Part shown: positions 28,878 through 39,071 of the stretch, one piece after another
Layout of the letters: each line of letters starts with the position of its first letter
Position numbering within the stretch: position 1 is the stretch's first letter
Origin: Aromatoleum evansii
Lineage (GTDB): Bacteria; Pseudomonadota; Gammaproteobacteria; Burkholderiales; Rhodocyclaceae
Assembly: GCF_012910805.1 (NCBI RefSeq)
Contig: NZ_WTVK01000005.1
Span: 83,191-147,190, forward strand
DNA length: 64,000 nucleotides
Reading direction: 5' to 3'
The notes under the pieces: model-generated
What the model was told of the DNA's origin: nothing
The model's database searches: none
The model's input: only the letters and a program-made list of their open reading frames with translations
Translations under genes and position numbers: made by a program

Positions 28878-29351
28878 TTATTGCAGTTCCTGTTTCAGGT
28901 TGGCGAGCAGGTCGGCGTGCACCTGGGCGTTGATCTCGCGACGCAGGATGCGCTCGGCACCGGCCACGGCGAGGTTGGCGACCTGGTCGCGCAGGGCTTC
29001 CTTGGCACGCTGCGCAGCGGCACCGGCTTCGCCCTGGGCGGCTTCACGCGCCTGGGCAATGATGCGCGCGGCTTCGGCGCGGGCTTCGTCGAGAACGGTG
29101 GCGGCCTGCTTTTCGGCGGCCGTGCGCACGTCACCCGCTGATTCGCGGGCCTTGCGCAGTTCCTCGACGACCTTCTTCTCGGCGAGAGAGAGGTCGGCCT
29201 TTGCCTTGTCCGCAGCCGCGAGCCCGTCCGCGATCTTCTTCGCGCGCTCGTCGAGTGCCTTCACGATGGGGGGCCACACGAACTTCATGGTGACCCACGC
29301 CAGAATGAAGAACACAACGAGCTGGGCAATCAGGGTTGCGTTCAAATTCAC
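28878..29351 (-). CDS. atpF: ATP synthase subunit b
   Basis: A 157-residue stator subunit: one N-terminal membrane helix ([20 protein letters not shown]) and a long charged coiled coil ([20 protein letters not shown] onward). The start is GTG, preceded by GAGGAG, which decides the start. It lies 58 bp after atpE. Confidence 0.97.
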   Translation of the reverse strand: MNLNATLIAQLVVFFILAWVTMKFVWPPIVKALDERAKKIADGLAAADKAKADLSLAEKKVVEELRKARESAGDVRTAAEKQAATVLDEARAEAARIIAQAREAAQGEAGAAAQRAKEALRDQVANLAVAGAERILRREINAQVHADLLANLKQELQ

Positions 29352-29409
29352 TGTTCTTGCTCCTCAGTTGTGTTCAATGAGGCCGATGGAGGCCAAATGA
29401 GCGAACCGA

Positions 29410-29664
<255 letters not shown>

Positions 29665-29714
29665 TTAAGTAAGAGATTGAAGTTAAAAAGAAACCAGTTA
29701 CGACTACAAAACGG

Positions 29715-30545
29715 TTAGTGGCTTTCGTGTGCCTGGCCGATGTACACCAGCGTCAGCATCATGAAGATGAAGGCCTGCAGCGCGACGATCAGGATGTGGA
29801 ACACGGCCCAGATCGATCCGGCGATGATGTGGCCGACGAAGCCGAACACGGTGGCGGTGCCGCCGAGCAGCGCGATCAGCATGAAGATCAGCTCGCCGGC
29901 ATACATGTTGCCGAACAGTCGCATGCCGTGGGAGACGGTCTTGGCGAGAAACTCGATCATCTGCATCAGGAAGTTGACCGGGTACAGCAGCGGGTGGCTG
30001 CCGAACGGCGCAGTGAAGAGCTCGTGCACCCAGCCCGACATGCCCTTGATCTTGATGTTGTAGTAGAGGCACAGCAGCAGCACGCCGATCGACATGCCGA
30101 GGGTGCCGTTGAGGTCGGCGGTCGGCACGACGCGCAGGTAGGCGTGCGAGTCGCCCGTCATGAGCTGCCAGATTTTCGGCAGCAGGTCGACCGGCAGGAA
30201 GTCCATCGAGTTCATGAGGAAGATCCACAGGAACACGGTGAGCGCGACGGGGGCGACGAACTTGCGCGACTCGGCGCTATGCACGATGCCCTTGGCCTGG
30301 TCGGCGACCATCTCGACGAGGATCTCGACGGCGGCCTGGAAGCGGCCCGGCACGCCGGCGGTGGCCTTGTTGGCGGCGCGGATCAGGAAGAACAGGGTGA
30401 CGACGCCCAGGAAGATCGAGAAGAACAGGGTATCGAGGTTCCACACGCTCCAGTCGACCACGGCCTTCTGGGCATGCCCGGTGGAGTTGAGGTGGGTGAG
30501 GTGGTGGACGATGTACTCGCCTGCGGTGGGTGCTTCGGTAGCCAT
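29715..30545 (-). CDS. atpB: ATP synthase subunit a
   Basis: The 276-residue membrane stator forming the proton half-channels. The start [16 protein letters not shown] is chosen; an open upstream extension has no homology. About five or six membrane helices are visible, with the essential arginine in [16 protein letters not shown] and conserved polar residues in the last helices ([19 protein letters not shown]). It is 2 bp from atpI. Confidence 0.97.
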   Translation of the reverse strand: MATEAPTAGEYIVHHLTHLNSTGHAQKAVVDWSVWNLDTLFFSIFLGVVTLFFLIRAANKATAGVPGRFQAAVEILVEMVADQAKGIVHSAESRKFVAPVALTVFLWIFLMNSMDFLPVDLLPKIWQLMTGDSHAYLRVVPTADLNGTLGMSIGVLLLCLYYNIKIKGMSGWVHELFTAPFGSHPLLYPVNFLMQMIEFLAKTVSHGMRLFGNMYAGELIFMLIALLGGTATVFGFVGHIIAGSIWAVFHILIVALQAFIFMMLTLVYIGQAHESH

Positions 30546-30547
30546 AA

Positions 30548-30889
30548 TCAGGTCTTCACCAAAAATGCAAACAAATTCGCCTTCAGTGCCAGGATCAGGC
30601 CGATGAAGAGGCCGCCCCAATGGACGTCTTCATAGCGCAGCCCGACCAGCACCAACAATCCCACTATCGACGCGACCTTCAGGAACTCGCCGACAAAAAA
30701 AGCCGTCACATGGCCTGACCCGCCGCGCTTCGCGACGAGGTGCAACCGCAGCGCGAACAGGGCGCTTGGCAGCACGCAGGACAGACCTCCGAGTGCTGCG
30801 GAGATCGCTCCGGCCTGGCCGAAAAAAACGGCCGCAATGGCCGTTGCCACGATCGTCGCGCCGAACTGCAGTAAGACCATCTTCAGCAT
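30548..30889 (-). CDS. atpI: ATP synthase accessory protein AtpI
   Basis: A 113-residue protein with four predicted membrane segments, at the head of the atp operon. AtpI is thought to assist c-ring assembly and perhaps ion uptake. Landmarks are [20 protein letters not shown] and [20 protein letters not shown]. It is less conserved than the structural subunits. Confidence 0.9.
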   Translation of the reverse strand: MLKMVLLQFGATIVATAIAAVFFGQAGAISAALGGLSCVLPSALFALRLHLVAKRGGSGHVTAFFVGEFLKVASIVGLLVLVGLRYEDVHWGGLFIGLILALKANLFAFLVKT

Positions 30890-30944
30890 GGATCTGCCGC
30901 CGCGCCGCGCCTGTCAGGCGCCGATCGCCTCAAAAATTCCGCGA

Positions 30945-30973
30945 ATACTAGGGGTTAACCGTAACAAAGTCAA
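30945..30973 (-). promoter_or_regulatory. Sigma70-type promoter of the atp operon
   Basis: On the minus strand a -35 TTGACT (30968-30973) and a -10 TAGTAT (30945-30950) are separated by exactly 17 bp. It lies about 55 bp before the atpI start in an AT-rich patch of the parB-atpI gap and is the best promoter match I saw in the window. Confidence 0.75.
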
Positions 30974-31087
30974 ATATGTATGGCACTGCAGCATGGCTGC
31001 GACGCCAGGTCCTGCATCTTATAGAAGATAGGCAGTTTTTCGTAGCCGGGAGGCCATTCGACCTGCGAATGGGGTCAGCAAAACGTC

Positions 31088-31948
31088 TTATTCCGTCTCG
31101 CCGCGAAGGCGTGCGAGGAGGCCGTCCAGTTGGTCAAGGCTGCCGAACTGCAGACTGATTTCTCCCGCCCCCTTGCGGTTGGCCTTGATGCGGACAGTCG
31201 CCCCGATGAGGTCGGCGAGCTCCTCCTGCAGGCGCAGCAGGTCGCGATCGGGTGCCTGTGCGGCCTTCTTGGGGCGCGGGTTGACGGTCTGCTGAACGAG
31301 ACGCTCGGTGTCGCGCACCGACAGGCCGCGCGCGGCGACCTGGTTGGCGAGCTGGATCTGGTTGGCGCCGTCGAGCGGCAGGATGGCGCGCGCATGGCCC
31401 ATGTCGATGTCGCCGGCCATGAGCAGCTCCTGCACCGGGCGCGCGAGATTGAGCAGGCGCAGCAGGTTGGAGGCGGCCGGACGCGAGCGCCCGACCGCAT
31501 CGGCGGCCTGCTGGTGGGTCATGCCGAACTCGTCGATGAGGCGCTGGATGCCGCTCGCTTCCTCGAGCGGATTGAGGTCCTCGCGCTGGATGTTCTCGAT
31601 GAGCGACATCGCGAGCGCCGCCTCGTCCGGGATCTCGCGCACGAGGCAGGGCACCTCGGCGAGCTCGGCGATCTGCGCGGCGCGCCAGCGGCGTTCGCCG
31701 GCGATGATCTCGTAGCCGCTGCCGTCGACGGGGCGCACGAGGATGGGTTGCATGACCCCCTGGGCCTTGATCGAGGCGGCCAGCTCCTCGAGCGAGCCGG
31801 GGTCCATGCGCGTGCGCGGCTGGTACTTGCCGGGCTGCAACGCGGAAACGGCGAGGGTCTGGAGCTCGCCGACCGCTTCGTCGTCGTTGTTCGCCGCGAG
31901 CAGGGCGTCGAGGCCGCGGCCTAGGCCTTTGAGTTTGGGTCGGGACAT
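31088..31948 (-). CDS. parB: Chromosome partitioning protein ParB
   Basis: A 286-residue CTP-dependent DNA clamp that loads at parS. The N-terminus [13 protein letters not shown] is typical. The catalytic segment shows [16 protein letters not shown], followed by [21 protein letters not shown] residues (here [17 protein letters not shown]). The helix-turn-helix is [20 protein letters not shown]. The C-terminal dimerisation domain ends in [13 protein letters not shown]. The gene follows parA by 25 bp. Confidence 0.97.
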   Translation of the reverse strand: MSRPKLKGLGRGLDALLAANNDDEAVGELQTLAVSALQPGKYQPRTRMDPGSLEELAASIKAQGVMQPILVRPVDGSGYEIIAGERRWRAAQIAELAEVPCLVREIPDEAALAMSLIENIQREDLNPLEEASGIQRLIDEFGMTHQQAADAVGRSRPAASNLLRLLNLARPVQELLMAGDIDMGHARAILPLDGANQIQLANQVAARGLSVRDTERLVQQTVNPRPKKAAQAPDRDLLRLQEELADLIGATVRIKANRKGAGEISLQFGSLDQLDGLLARLRGETE

Positions 31949-31973
31949 GGGTTTTGCCTGATTTCGGATCGGG

Positions 31974-32744
31974 TTACAGCGTCTTCACGCGTTCGATCAT
32001 TTCCTTCGCGAAGGCCATATAGGCCTGCGCACCCTTGGCCGCGCGGTCGAATACGACACCGGGCATGCCGTGGCTGGGTGCTTCGGCGAGGCGCACGTTG
32101 CGGGGCACGATGGCATCGAACACCTTGTCGCCGAAGTGCTCCTCGAGCTGGGCCGAGACCTGCTGCTGCAGAGTCATGCGCGGATCGAACATGACGCGCA
32201 GCAGGCCGATGATCTTGAGGTCGCGGTTGAGGTTGGCGTGCACCTTCTTGATCGTATTGACGAGGTCGGACAGGCCTTCGAGCGCGTAGTACTCGCACTG
32301 CATCGGGATGATGACGCCGTGCGCGGCGCACAGGCCGTTGAGCGTCAGCATCGACAGCGAGGGCGGGCAGTCGACGAGGACGAAGTCGTAGTCGGCGTCG
32401 AACTGCCGGAAGGCGTCGCGCAGGCGGTTCTCGCGCCGTTCGAGATCGACGAGCTCGACTTCGGCACCGGCGAGGTCGCGGTTGGCGGGGAGGACGTCAT
32501 ATCCGCCGGTGGGGGAGCTTACGCGGGCTTCGTCGAGGGTCGCGAGGCCGACGAGGACGTGATACACGGATTTCTCGAGTCCGCGCTTGTCGATGCCGCT
32601 GCCCATCGTCGCGTTGCCCTGCGGGTCGAGGTCGACGAGGAGGGTGCGCTGGCCGGCGAGCTGCAGCGCGGCGGCGAGGTTCACGCAGGTGGTGGTCTTG
32701 CCGACGCCGCCTTTCTGGTTGGCGACACAGAAGATTCGGGCCAT
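31974..32744 (-). CDS. parA: Chromosome partitioning ATPase ParA
   Basis: A 256-residue deviant-Walker ATPase that drives ParB-parS complexes. The motif is K11-GGVGKTT, with switch regions DLDPQGNATMGSG and VDCPPSLSMLTLN. The small N-terminus and lack of a helix-turn-helix place it with chromosomal ParA/Soj rather than plasmid type Ia. It directly abuts rsmG. Confidence 0.97.
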   Translation of the reverse strand: MARIFCVANQKGGVGKTTTCVNLAAALQLAGQRTLLVDLDPQGNATMGSGIDKRGLEKSVYHVLVGLATLDEARVSSPTGGYDVLPANRDLAGAEVELVDLERRENRLRDAFRQFDADYDFVLVDCPPSLSMLTLNGLCAAHGVIIPMQCEYYALEGLSDLVNTIKKVHANLNRDLKIIGLLRVMFDPRMTLQQQVSAQLEEHFGDKVFDAIVPRNVRLAEAPSHGMPGVVFDRAAKGAQAYMAFAKEMIERVKTL

Positions 32745-33380
32745 TCAGCTCTTTTCCACGATGATCAGGTGTCGGTCGGCGCCCAGCCCGGGCACCGTCA
32801 GCGGCACGGCCTCGACGACGCGGAAGGCGGCGGGAAGGCGTGCGATTTCGTCCCGAGGATACACGCCCTTCATGGCAAGGAAGCGACCGCCGGGGCGCAG
32901 CAGGTGTTGCGTGAGGCCGACGAAATCGGCGAGCTCGGAGAAAGCGCGCGAGATAACGGCGTCGAAGGGCTGCTCCGGGCGGACGTTTTCGACGCGCTCG
33001 TTGAGGACGGTGAAGTTCGCGAGGCCCAGCTCGATCTTCGCCTGCTGCTGGAAGCTGGCCTTCTTGTTGACGGTCTCGATCGAGCTGATCGCGAGCGCAG
33101 GCTGGCGTCCGGCCGTCGCAATCGCGAGCGGGATGCCCGGAAGCCCGCCGCCGGAGCCGATGTCGGCGAGGCGTTCGATGCCAGCGAGACACGGCAGCAC
33201 CACGAGCGAGTCGAGCAGGTGGTGCGTGATGACCTGGCCGGCGTCGCGGATCGAGGTGAGGTTGTAGACCTTGTTCCACTTCTGCAGCAGCGCGGCAAAG
33301 TCCAGCAGCCTCGCCTGCACCTCGGCCGGCAGCTCGATCCCCATTTCGGCAAGACCGCGTTCCAGGGTGATGGCGCTCAT
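32745..33380 (-). CDS. rsmG: 16S rRNA (guanine527-N7)-methyltransferase RsmG
   Basis: A 211-residue SAM methyltransferase for G527 of 16S rRNA. The start [10 protein letters not shown] is chosen, as it overlaps the mnmG stop by 4 bp. Motifs are [27 protein letters not shown], and the SAM loop [15 protein letters not shown]. The order mnmG-rsmG-parA-parB is the classical origin-proximal arrangement. Confidence 0.97.
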   Translation of the reverse strand: MSAITLERGLAEMGIELPAEVQARLLDFAALLQKWNKVYNLTSIRDAGQVITHHLLDSLVVLPCLAGIERLADIGSGGGLPGIPLAIATAGRQPALAISSIETVNKKASFQQQAKIELGLANFTVLNERVENVRPEQPFDAVISRAFSELADFVGLTQHLLRPGGRFLAMKGVYPRDEIARLPAAFRVVEAVPLTVPGLGADRHLIIVEKS

Positions 33381-35299
33381 GCGGATTTCGCCTGTGTCGC
33401 GTCGGTGCCGCGGCTGCGCGCGACGAGTTCGCGACGCTTCAGCCACACCAGCAGCAGCGAGATCGCCGCGGGCGTGACGCCCTGGATGCGACCGGCCTGG
33501 CCGATGGTTTCGGGTTTGTGCAGATTGAGCTTCTGCTGCACTTCCTTGGACAGGCCGCGCACCTCGGCGTAGTCGAGCCCGGCGGGCAGGCGGGTCGATT
33601 CGGCCTGCAGCTGCTTGGCGACCTCGTCCTGCTGGCGGTCGATGTAGCCCTGGTACTTGGCGGCGATCTCGAGCTGCTCGATGACCTGCGGGTCGGTTTC
33701 CGGATCCTCCGGCGCGCCGGGCAGCGTCATGAGGTCCGCATAACGGGTGTTCGGACGGCGCAGCAGTTCGAAGAAGCGGTATTCGCGTTCGAGCGCCTTG
33801 CCGACGACGCGCTCGGCGTCCGCAGCAGGAACGCGGTCGGGAACCGCCCAGGTGGCTTTCAGGCGTGCCGTTTCGCGTTCGATCGCCTCACGCTTGCGGC
33901 AGAAGGCCTCCCAGCGGACGTCGTCGACGAGGCCAAGCTCGCGGCCCTTCTCGGTCAGGCGCAGGTCGGCATTGTCTTCGCGCAGGGACAGGCGGTATTC
34001 GGCGCGCGACGTGAACATGCGATAGGGCTCGGCGACGCCGCGGGTAATGAGGTCGTCGACGAGCACGCCTAGGTAGGCTTCGTCGCGGCGCGGGCACCAG
34101 GCTTCGCGTCCCTGCACCTGCAGCGCGGCGTTGGCACCGGCCAGCAGCCCCTGCGCGGCCGCTTCCTCGTAGCCGGTGGTGCCGTTGATCTGGCCGGCGA
34201 AGAAGAGGCCGTGGAAGGTCTTGGTCTCGAGGCTGCTCTTGAGGTTGCGCGGGTCGAAGTAGTCGTATTCGATGGCGTAGCCGGGACGCAGGATGTGGGC
34301 GTTTTCGAGGCCGCGGATCGAGCGCACGACGGCGAGCTGGACATCGAAGGGCAGGGACGTCGAGATGCCGTTGGGGTAGATCTCGTGCGTGTCCAGGCCC
34401 TCGGGCTCGAGGAAGATGTTGTGGCTGTCCTTGTCGGCGAAGCGGTGGATCTTGTCCTCGATCGAGGGGCAGTAGCGCGGGCCGACACCCTCGATGACGC
34501 CGGAGTACATCGGCGAGCGGTCGAGGTTGGCGCGGATGATGTCGTGCGTGCGCTCGTTGGTGTGCGTGATCCAGCACGGGAGCTGGCGCGGGTGCTGCGC
34601 GGCCGAGCCGAGGAAGCTGAACACGGGCACCGGGTCGTCGCCGGGCTGCTCCTGCATCACCGAGAAGTCTATCGTGCGGGCGTCGAGGCGCGGCGGCGTG
34701 CCGGTCTTGAGGCGCCCCTGCGGGAGCTTGAGTTCCTTGAGGCGCCGGCCGAGCGAGATCGCCGGGGGATCGCCGGCGCGGCCGGCGGAGTAGTGCTCGA
34801 GGCCGACGTGCACGAGGCCGTTGAGGAAGGTGCCGGCGGTGAGGACGACGGCGGGGGCCTCGAAGGCGAGGCCGATCTGCGTGACGACGCCGGTGACGCG
34901 ATCGCCGACGACGGTGATGTCGTCGACGGCCTGCTGGAACAGCCACAGGTTGGGCTGGTTCTCGAGGCGGCGACGGATCGCGGCCTTGTAGAGCACGCGA
35001 TCGGCCTGGGCGCGGGTGGCGCGCACGGCCGGGCCTTTCGAGGCGTTGAGGATGCGGAACTGGATGCCGCCCTCGTCGGTGGCGGCGGCCATCGCGCCGC
35101 CGAGGGCGTCGACCTCCTTGACCAGGTGGCCCTTGCCGATGCCGCCGATCGAGGGGTTGCAGCTCATCTGGCCGAGGGTCTCGATGTTGTGCGTGAGCAG
35201 CAGGGTTTTCGCGCCCATGCGGGCGGACGCAAGCGCGGCCTCGGTGCCGGCATGGCCACCACCGACAACGATGACATCGAAACGGGAGGGATAGAGCAT
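33377..35299 (-). CDS. mnmG: tRNA uridine 5-carboxymethylaminomethyl modification enzyme MnmG
   Basis: A 640-residue FAD protein which, with MnmE, modifies the wobble uridine of several tRNAs. The Rossmann motif is [19 protein letters not shown] at the N-terminus. Further landmarks are [33 protein letters not shown], and [20 protein letters not shown]. The C-terminal MnmE-binding domain includes KYQGYIDRQ. Length is standard. Confidence 0.98.
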   Translation of the reverse strand: MLYPSRFDVIVVGGGHAGTEAALASARMGAKTLLLTHNIETLGQMSCNPSIGGIGKGHLVKEVDALGGAMAAATDEGGIQFRILNASKGPAVRATRAQADRVLYKAAIRRRLENQPNLWLFQQAVDDITVVGDRVTGVVTQIGLAFEAPAVVLTAGTFLNGLVHVGLEHYSAGRAGDPPAISLGRRLKELKLPQGRLKTGTPPRLDARTIDFSVMQEQPGDDPVPVFSFLGSAAQHPRQLPCWITHTNERTHDIIRANLDRSPMYSGVIEGVGPRYCPSIEDKIHRFADKDSHNIFLEPEGLDTHEIYPNGISTSLPFDVQLAVVRSIRGLENAHILRPGYAIEYDYFDPRNLKSSLETKTFHGLFFAGQINGTTGYEEAAAQGLLAGANAALQVQGREAWCPRRDEAYLGVLVDDLITRGVAEPYRMFTSRAEYRLSLREDNADLRLTEKGRELGLVDDVRWEAFCRKREAIERETARLKATWAVPDRVPAADAERVVGKALEREYRFFELLRRPNTRYADLMTLPGAPEDPETDPQVIEQLEIAAKYQGYIDRQQDEVAKQLQAESTRLPAGLDYAEVRGLSKEVQQKLNLHKPETIGQAGRIQGVTPAAISLLLVWLKRRELVARSRGTDATQAKSA

Positions 35300-35335
35300 G
35301 GCGCACCCCGGCGCAGATGAAGCGAAGGACGCGCG

Positions 35336-35341
35336 ATTTTA
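35336..35341 (-). promoter_or_regulatory. Candidate -10 element upstream of mnmG
   Basis: TAAAAT on the minus strand, about 37 bp before the mnmG start. The matching -35 is not clear (CTAGGC at 18-bp spacing is poor). Confidence 0.35.
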
Positions 35342-35378
35342 CGCTGTTGCGGTGCGAAAGCCTAGTGTTCCGCGAAAA

Positions 35379-35394
35379 TGTTTCACGAAAAACC
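35379..35394. other. Degenerate parS-like site
   Basis: TGTTTCACGAAAAACC matches 13 of 16 positions of the bacterial parS consensus TGTTTCACGTGAAACA; the left half is perfect. Immediately before it, TGTTCCGCGAAAA is a second, weaker copy in direct orientation. It lies about 80 bp upstream of mnmG in the mnmG-rsmG-parAB segment. Loss of the central CGTG palindrome may weaken ParB binding. Confidence 0.4.
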
Positions 35395-35449
35395 TACGCA
35401 CAAACAGCAACTTGCGTGACACATTCGCGCCATCGCCACCCGTAGGTGC

Positions 35450-37063
35450 TCAGCGGCGGGCGAGCCTGACCACCTGCGCCTGCACGAGCCGGGCCATCGC
35501 GTCGGCCCGCCCGGACTCGACCTCCTCGCCGTCGCGGTAGAGCAGGGCGACGTCGAGGGGGCCGCCGCCCACGGCCCGCACGGCGACGTTGTCGGGGCTG
35601 ATCGTGACGCGCCCCAGGCGTCGCTCGGTGGGCCAGTCGAGATGCAGGTAGCTGTGATAGACCAGTTCGGAACAGACGATCCGGTTCGTCGACTCGACAT
35701 CGAAATTGAAGTCGTAGCCCTTGCCCACCTGACGCAGCGCCTGCAGGACGATTTCGGCGCGCTGGGCGTGGGAGAGCTCGTCCTGACGCAGCAGCGCGAG
35801 GTCGTCGACGTTGAGGAAGTGCGCGAGCGTGTTCATCTCGACGCCCGAGCGCAGGGCCTCGACGACGCCCCGACCGGCCCGTATCTTCTCCTGCAGCGGA
35901 CGCACGACGGGATGGTCCCAGACGCCGAGCTCGCGCAGCTCGGCTTCGCTGCCGACCCACACGGCGACGTGGCCCCAGTGCCCGGGAATGAAGGCGTCGG
36001 TGAGGCGGAACGGCGTCTTTTCGAGCAGGATGTCGCCGGCCCGCGCGGTGGCGGCGACTTTCGCCAGCACCGACGGACGCGCATCGAGCTTGCCGCGGCG
36101 GCTCTCGACGAGACCGACCGCATTGCCGAACAGCAGGCTGGAGACGTGCACGCCGTCCTTGCTCAGGCCGGCGAAGGCGTCGGCGCCAAGCGTGGAGAAC
36201 ATGCCGAGCATGTTGCCGACGAATTCGAGCGGTCGGACGTGGCGGACGACGTTGCGCGAGGGGCTTTGGTCGATAAGCTGGGCGAGGTAGCGGAAGGCCT
36301 CGTCGCCGTTCTCTTCTTCCAGCGCACCCGCGGGTGCGTGCTCCTCCAGCCACATCAGGGCCCGACGCACGCGACTGCGGTTCTCGGGCGATGCGAAGGA
36401 CGCGGCGATCCTGTTCAGTTCGCCACCGGGGAGCGCAAAGCCGCTGTCGGCGCGGTTGAGGTGCTGGCGCAGGACCGGATCGGAGCGATACAGGGAGATC
36501 ACGGAGAGGTAGTTGTCGTACAGCACGAGCGCCGCCGACAGCGACATCGCGATGCCGGTGGCCTGGCGGCGCGCGGCCTGCGGGTCGTCGGGGACGGGCT
36601 CGTCGAGCCAGCATTCGTGCGCGAGGCTGATCCGGTAGAGCGCGGCGCGCTGTTCGAGCATGGCCACGGCGCCCTGGTTGAGACGCAGCAGGTCGCGACC
36701 GGAAAGCGCCTGACGATGCGCGATCTTGTCGCGCAGCTCGTCGAGCAGGCGGATGGAACGCGCCCGCATGGCGAGGGCTTCCTCGACCAGCCCCTGATAG
36801 GCGAGCACTTCGCGCGTCTGGGCGCGCTGCTGCTCGTCGGGGGGGCCGCCGCGGAATTCCGCGCGGTGCCGGCTGCATTCCTCGCCACCGCCCAGCCTTG
36901 CGCGCTCGACGGCGGTGCCGGGCGCCTCCGCGGACAGGCGGTAGGCCGGGTCGATGTCGCGTTCGAGCGCAACGGCGCTCGCGCAATGCAGACCGAGGAT
37001 CAGCCCCGCCGCCCCCAGCTTCAGTACCCCACGACATCCCGCCGCGATCGCCCGCACGCCCAT
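35450..37063 (-). CDS. YiiX/permuted NlpC/P60-like exported protein
   Basis: A 537-residue protein from the ATG at 37063 (MGVRAIAAGC), which gives a signal peptide ending near ASAVA; the frame continues upstream without homology. The N-terminal 300 residues are mainly helical and unrecognised. The C-terminal domain has the order of permuted papain-like amidases: GDILLEKTPFRLTDAFIPGH, GHVAVWVG with the catalytic histidine, and later the nucleophile in VCSELVYHSYL. Such enzymes cleave amide or lipid-ester bonds; the substrate is unknown. It is on the same strand as mnmG, 150 bp upstream. Confidence 0.82.
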   Translation of the reverse strand: MGVRAIAAGCRGVLKLGAAGLILGLHCASAVALERDIDPAYRLSAEAPGTAVERARLGGGEECSRHRAEFRGGPPDEQQRAQTREVLAYQGLVEEALAMRARSIRLLDELRDKIAHRQALSGRDLLRLNQGAVAMLEQRAALYRISLAHECWLDEPVPDDPQAARRQATGIAMSLSAALVLYDNYLSVISLYRSDPVLRQHLNRADSGFALPGGELNRIAASFASPENRSRVRRALMWLEEHAPAGALEEENGDEAFRYLAQLIDQSPSRNVVRHVRPLEFVGNMLGMFSTLGADAFAGLSKDGVHVSSLLFGNAVGLVESRRGKLDARPSVLAKVAATARAGDILLEKTPFRLTDAFIPGHWGHVAVWVGSEAELRELGVWDHPVVRPLQEKIRAGRGVVEALRSGVEMNTLAHFLNVDDLALLRQDELSHAQRAEIVLQALRQVGKGYDFNFDVESTNRIVCSELVYHSYLHLDWPTERRLGRVTISPDNVAVRAVGGGPLDVALLYRDGEEVESGRADAMARLVQAQVVRLARR

Positions 37064-37271
37064 GCTTCCCGTCACCCCATCCGTTTGCGCGGCGCCCGGC
37101 ATGACCTCGCGATCTGGCGCGACAGGGACGGCGGGCACCGCGATACGCACGTCATATTAGCGAGTCTTCCCGCGGTTCGCCACCGGCATGGCGGCACACG
37201 CCGACGTTGCCAACCCTGCCGGCGTTGGGGATACTCCGGGACTTTTCGCGCCAGCGCCCAGCGAGCACTCC

Positions 37272-37613
37272 ATGTCCGACATCCCGTCCTGCCCCCAATG
37301 CACCCTCGAGAACACCTACCCCGACGGTGCGAACTACGTGTGCGCCGACTGCGGCTACGAATGGCCGATGGCCGAGGCCGCAGCACCCGCGGATGAGGGC
37401 GAGGCGCTCGTCAAGGATGCCAACGGCAACGTGCTGCAGAACGGCGACTCGGTGGTGCTGATCAAGGACCTGAAGGTGAAGGGTTCGTCGATCACGCTGA
37501 AGGTCGGCACCAAGGTGAAGAGCATCCGTCTCGTCGGCGGCGACCATGAAGTCGACTGCAGGATGGACGCCGGCAACTTCATGCTGAAGGCCTGCTACCT
37601 TAAGAAGGTGTGA
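37272..37613 (+). CDS. yjdM: PhnA/YjdM family zinc-ribbon protein
   Basis: A 113-residue protein with an N-terminal zinc ribbon (CPQC and CADC pairs in the first 35 residues) and a PhnA-type SH3-like C-terminal domain (DANGNVLQNGDSVVLIKDLK, KVKGSSITLKVGTKV). The start MSDIPSCPQC is chosen over an upstream ATG because homology begins there. It was once thought to be a phosphonate enzyme; its real role is unclear. It diverges from the yiiX-like gene. Confidence 0.93.
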   Translation: MSDIPSCPQCTLENTYPDGANYVCADCGYEWPMAEAAAPADEGEALVKDANGNVLQNGDSVVLIKDLKVKGSSITLKVGTKVKSIRLVGGDHEVDCRMDAGNFMLKACYLKKV

Positions 37614-37614
37614 T

Positions 37615-37639
37615 CATCGGGGCGCGGCGCGCCCCGATG
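37615..37639. terminator. Bidirectional terminator between yjdM and gltL
   Basis: A 25-bp palindrome, CATCGGGGCGCG and CGCGCCCCGATG around one base, exactly between the convergent stops. No long T-run accompanies it. Confidence 0.75.
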
Positions 37640-37641
37640 CC

Positions 37642-38370
37642 TCAGTGATTGAGGATCTTCGCGAGGAAGGTCTGCGCGCGTTCGGAACGCGGCTGGCCGA
37701 AGAAATCTTCCTTTGCGGCGTCCTCGACGATGGCACCACGGTCCATGAAGATCACGCGGTTGGCGACCTTGCGCGCGAAGCCCATCTCGTGCGTGACGCA
37801 CATCATCGTCATGCCCTCCTGGGCGAGCTGGACCATGACGTCGAGCACCTCGTTGATCATCTCGGGGTCTAGCGCCGAGGTCGGTTCGTCGAACAGCATG
37901 CAGATCGGGTCCATCGCGAGCGCGCGGGCGATCGCGACACGCTGCTGCTGCCCCCCCGAGAGCTGGCCGGGAAACTTCGCCGCCTGATTCTTGAGGCCGA
38001 CGCGGTCGAGGAGCTTGAGACCCTTGTCGACCGCCTCCTCCCTGCCGCGGCCGAGCACCTTGATCTGCGCGATCGCGAGGTTGTCGGTGATCGTCATGTG
38101 CGGGAAGAGCTCGAAGTTCTGGAACACCATGCCGACCTTGGCGCGCAGCTTGGGCAGGTCGGTCTTCGGATCCTCGACCGCGATGCCATTGACGACGATG
38201 CTGCCCTGCTGGAAGGGTTCGAGCGCATTGACGCACTTGATCAGCGTCGATTTACCCGATCCCGAGGGGCCGCACACCACCACCACCTCACTCTTGCCGA
38301 CCTGGGTCGTGCAGTCGGTCAGCACCTGGAAGCTGCCGTACCACTTCGAAACGTTCTTGATCTCGATCAT
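37642..38370 (-). CDS. gltL: Glutamate/aspartate ABC transporter ATP-binding protein
   Basis: A 242-residue ABC ATPase of the polar amino acid type: Walker [11 protein letters not shown], signature [15 protein letters not shown], Walker [17 protein letters not shown]-loop VTHEMGFA. It energises the GltJK permease encoded just upstream and is the last gene of the operon. Confidence 0.95.
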   Translation of the reverse strand: MIEIKNVSKWYGSFQVLTDCTTQVGKSEVVVVCGPSGSGKSTLIKCVNALEPFQQGSIVVNGIAVEDPKTDLPKLRAKVGMVFQNFELFPHMTITDNLAIAQIKVLGRGREEAVDKGLKLLDRVGLKNQAAKFPGQLSGGQQQRVAIARALAMDPICMLFDEPTSALDPEMINEVLDVMVQLAQEGMTMMCVTHEMGFARKVANRVIFMDRGAIVEDAAKEDFFGQPRSERAQTFLAKILNH

Positions 38371-38388
38371 CGTTGGTGGCTCCGTTAC

Positions 38389-39069
38389 TTAGCGGATGAT
38401 GGCGATGCGCGACTGCAGCCGCTTCACGAGGCGCGAGAGCGTGAAGCAGATGACGAAATAGACGACGGCGACGGTGGTGTACATCTCGACCGGGCGCAGG
38501 TCGCGCTGCGTGATCTTGTCGGCGGCGCCGAAGAAGTCGGTCGCGCCGATCGCATACACGAGCGACACGTCCTGGAACAGGATGATGGTCTGCGTGAGCA
38601 ACACCGGCAGCATGTTGCGGAAGGCCTGCGGCAACACGACGTGGCGCATCGTCTGGCCGTAGGTGAAGCCGAGCGCGTAACCCGCGGCAATCTGGCCCTT
38701 GGGGATGGACTGGATGCCCGAGCGCATGATTTCCGAGTAGTACGCGGCCTCGAAGATCGTGAAGGTGAAATAGGCCGAGTTGGCGGCGCCTATCGGCGTC
38801 GATTTGCCGGTGATCATCTGCAACACGAGCGGGATGATCAGGTAGAAGGCGAGGATTACCTGCACCAGCGGCACGCTGCGGAAGACGTTGACGTAGCCGG
38901 CGGCGAACCATTGCAGCGGCGCGATCGAGGACAGGCGCATCAGCGCGAGCACGGTGCCGATTAGGATGCCGCCGATCATCGCGGTGACGGTGACCTGCAG
39001 CGTGTAGCGCAGGCCTTCGGCGAGGAAGGCCCAGTTCTGCGTGATGACCGAGAAGTCGAAGTCGCTCAT
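38389..39069 (-). CDS. gltK: Glutamate/aspartate ABC transporter permease GltK
   Basis: A 226-residue membrane protein of the HisM/GltK class, starting MSDFDFSVITQNWAFLAEGL. About five helices are visible, with the ABC-interacting EAA-like loop GYALGFTYGQTMRHVVLPQA. The C-terminus LSRLVKRLQSRIAIIR is cytoplasmic. It lies 2 bp after gltJ and 18 bp before gltL. Confidence 0.94.
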   Translation of the reverse strand: MSDFDFSVITQNWAFLAEGLRYTLQVTVTAMIGGILIGTVLALMRLSSIAPLQWFAAGYVNVFRSVPLVQVILAFYLIIPLVLQMITGKSTPIGAANSAYFTFTIFEAAYYSEIMRSGIQSIPKGQIAAGYALGFTYGQTMRHVVLPQAFRNMLPVLLTQTIILFQDVSLVYAIGATDFFGAADKITQRDLRPVEMYTTVAVVYFVICFTLSRLVKRLQSRIAIIR

Positions 39070-39071
39070 GA

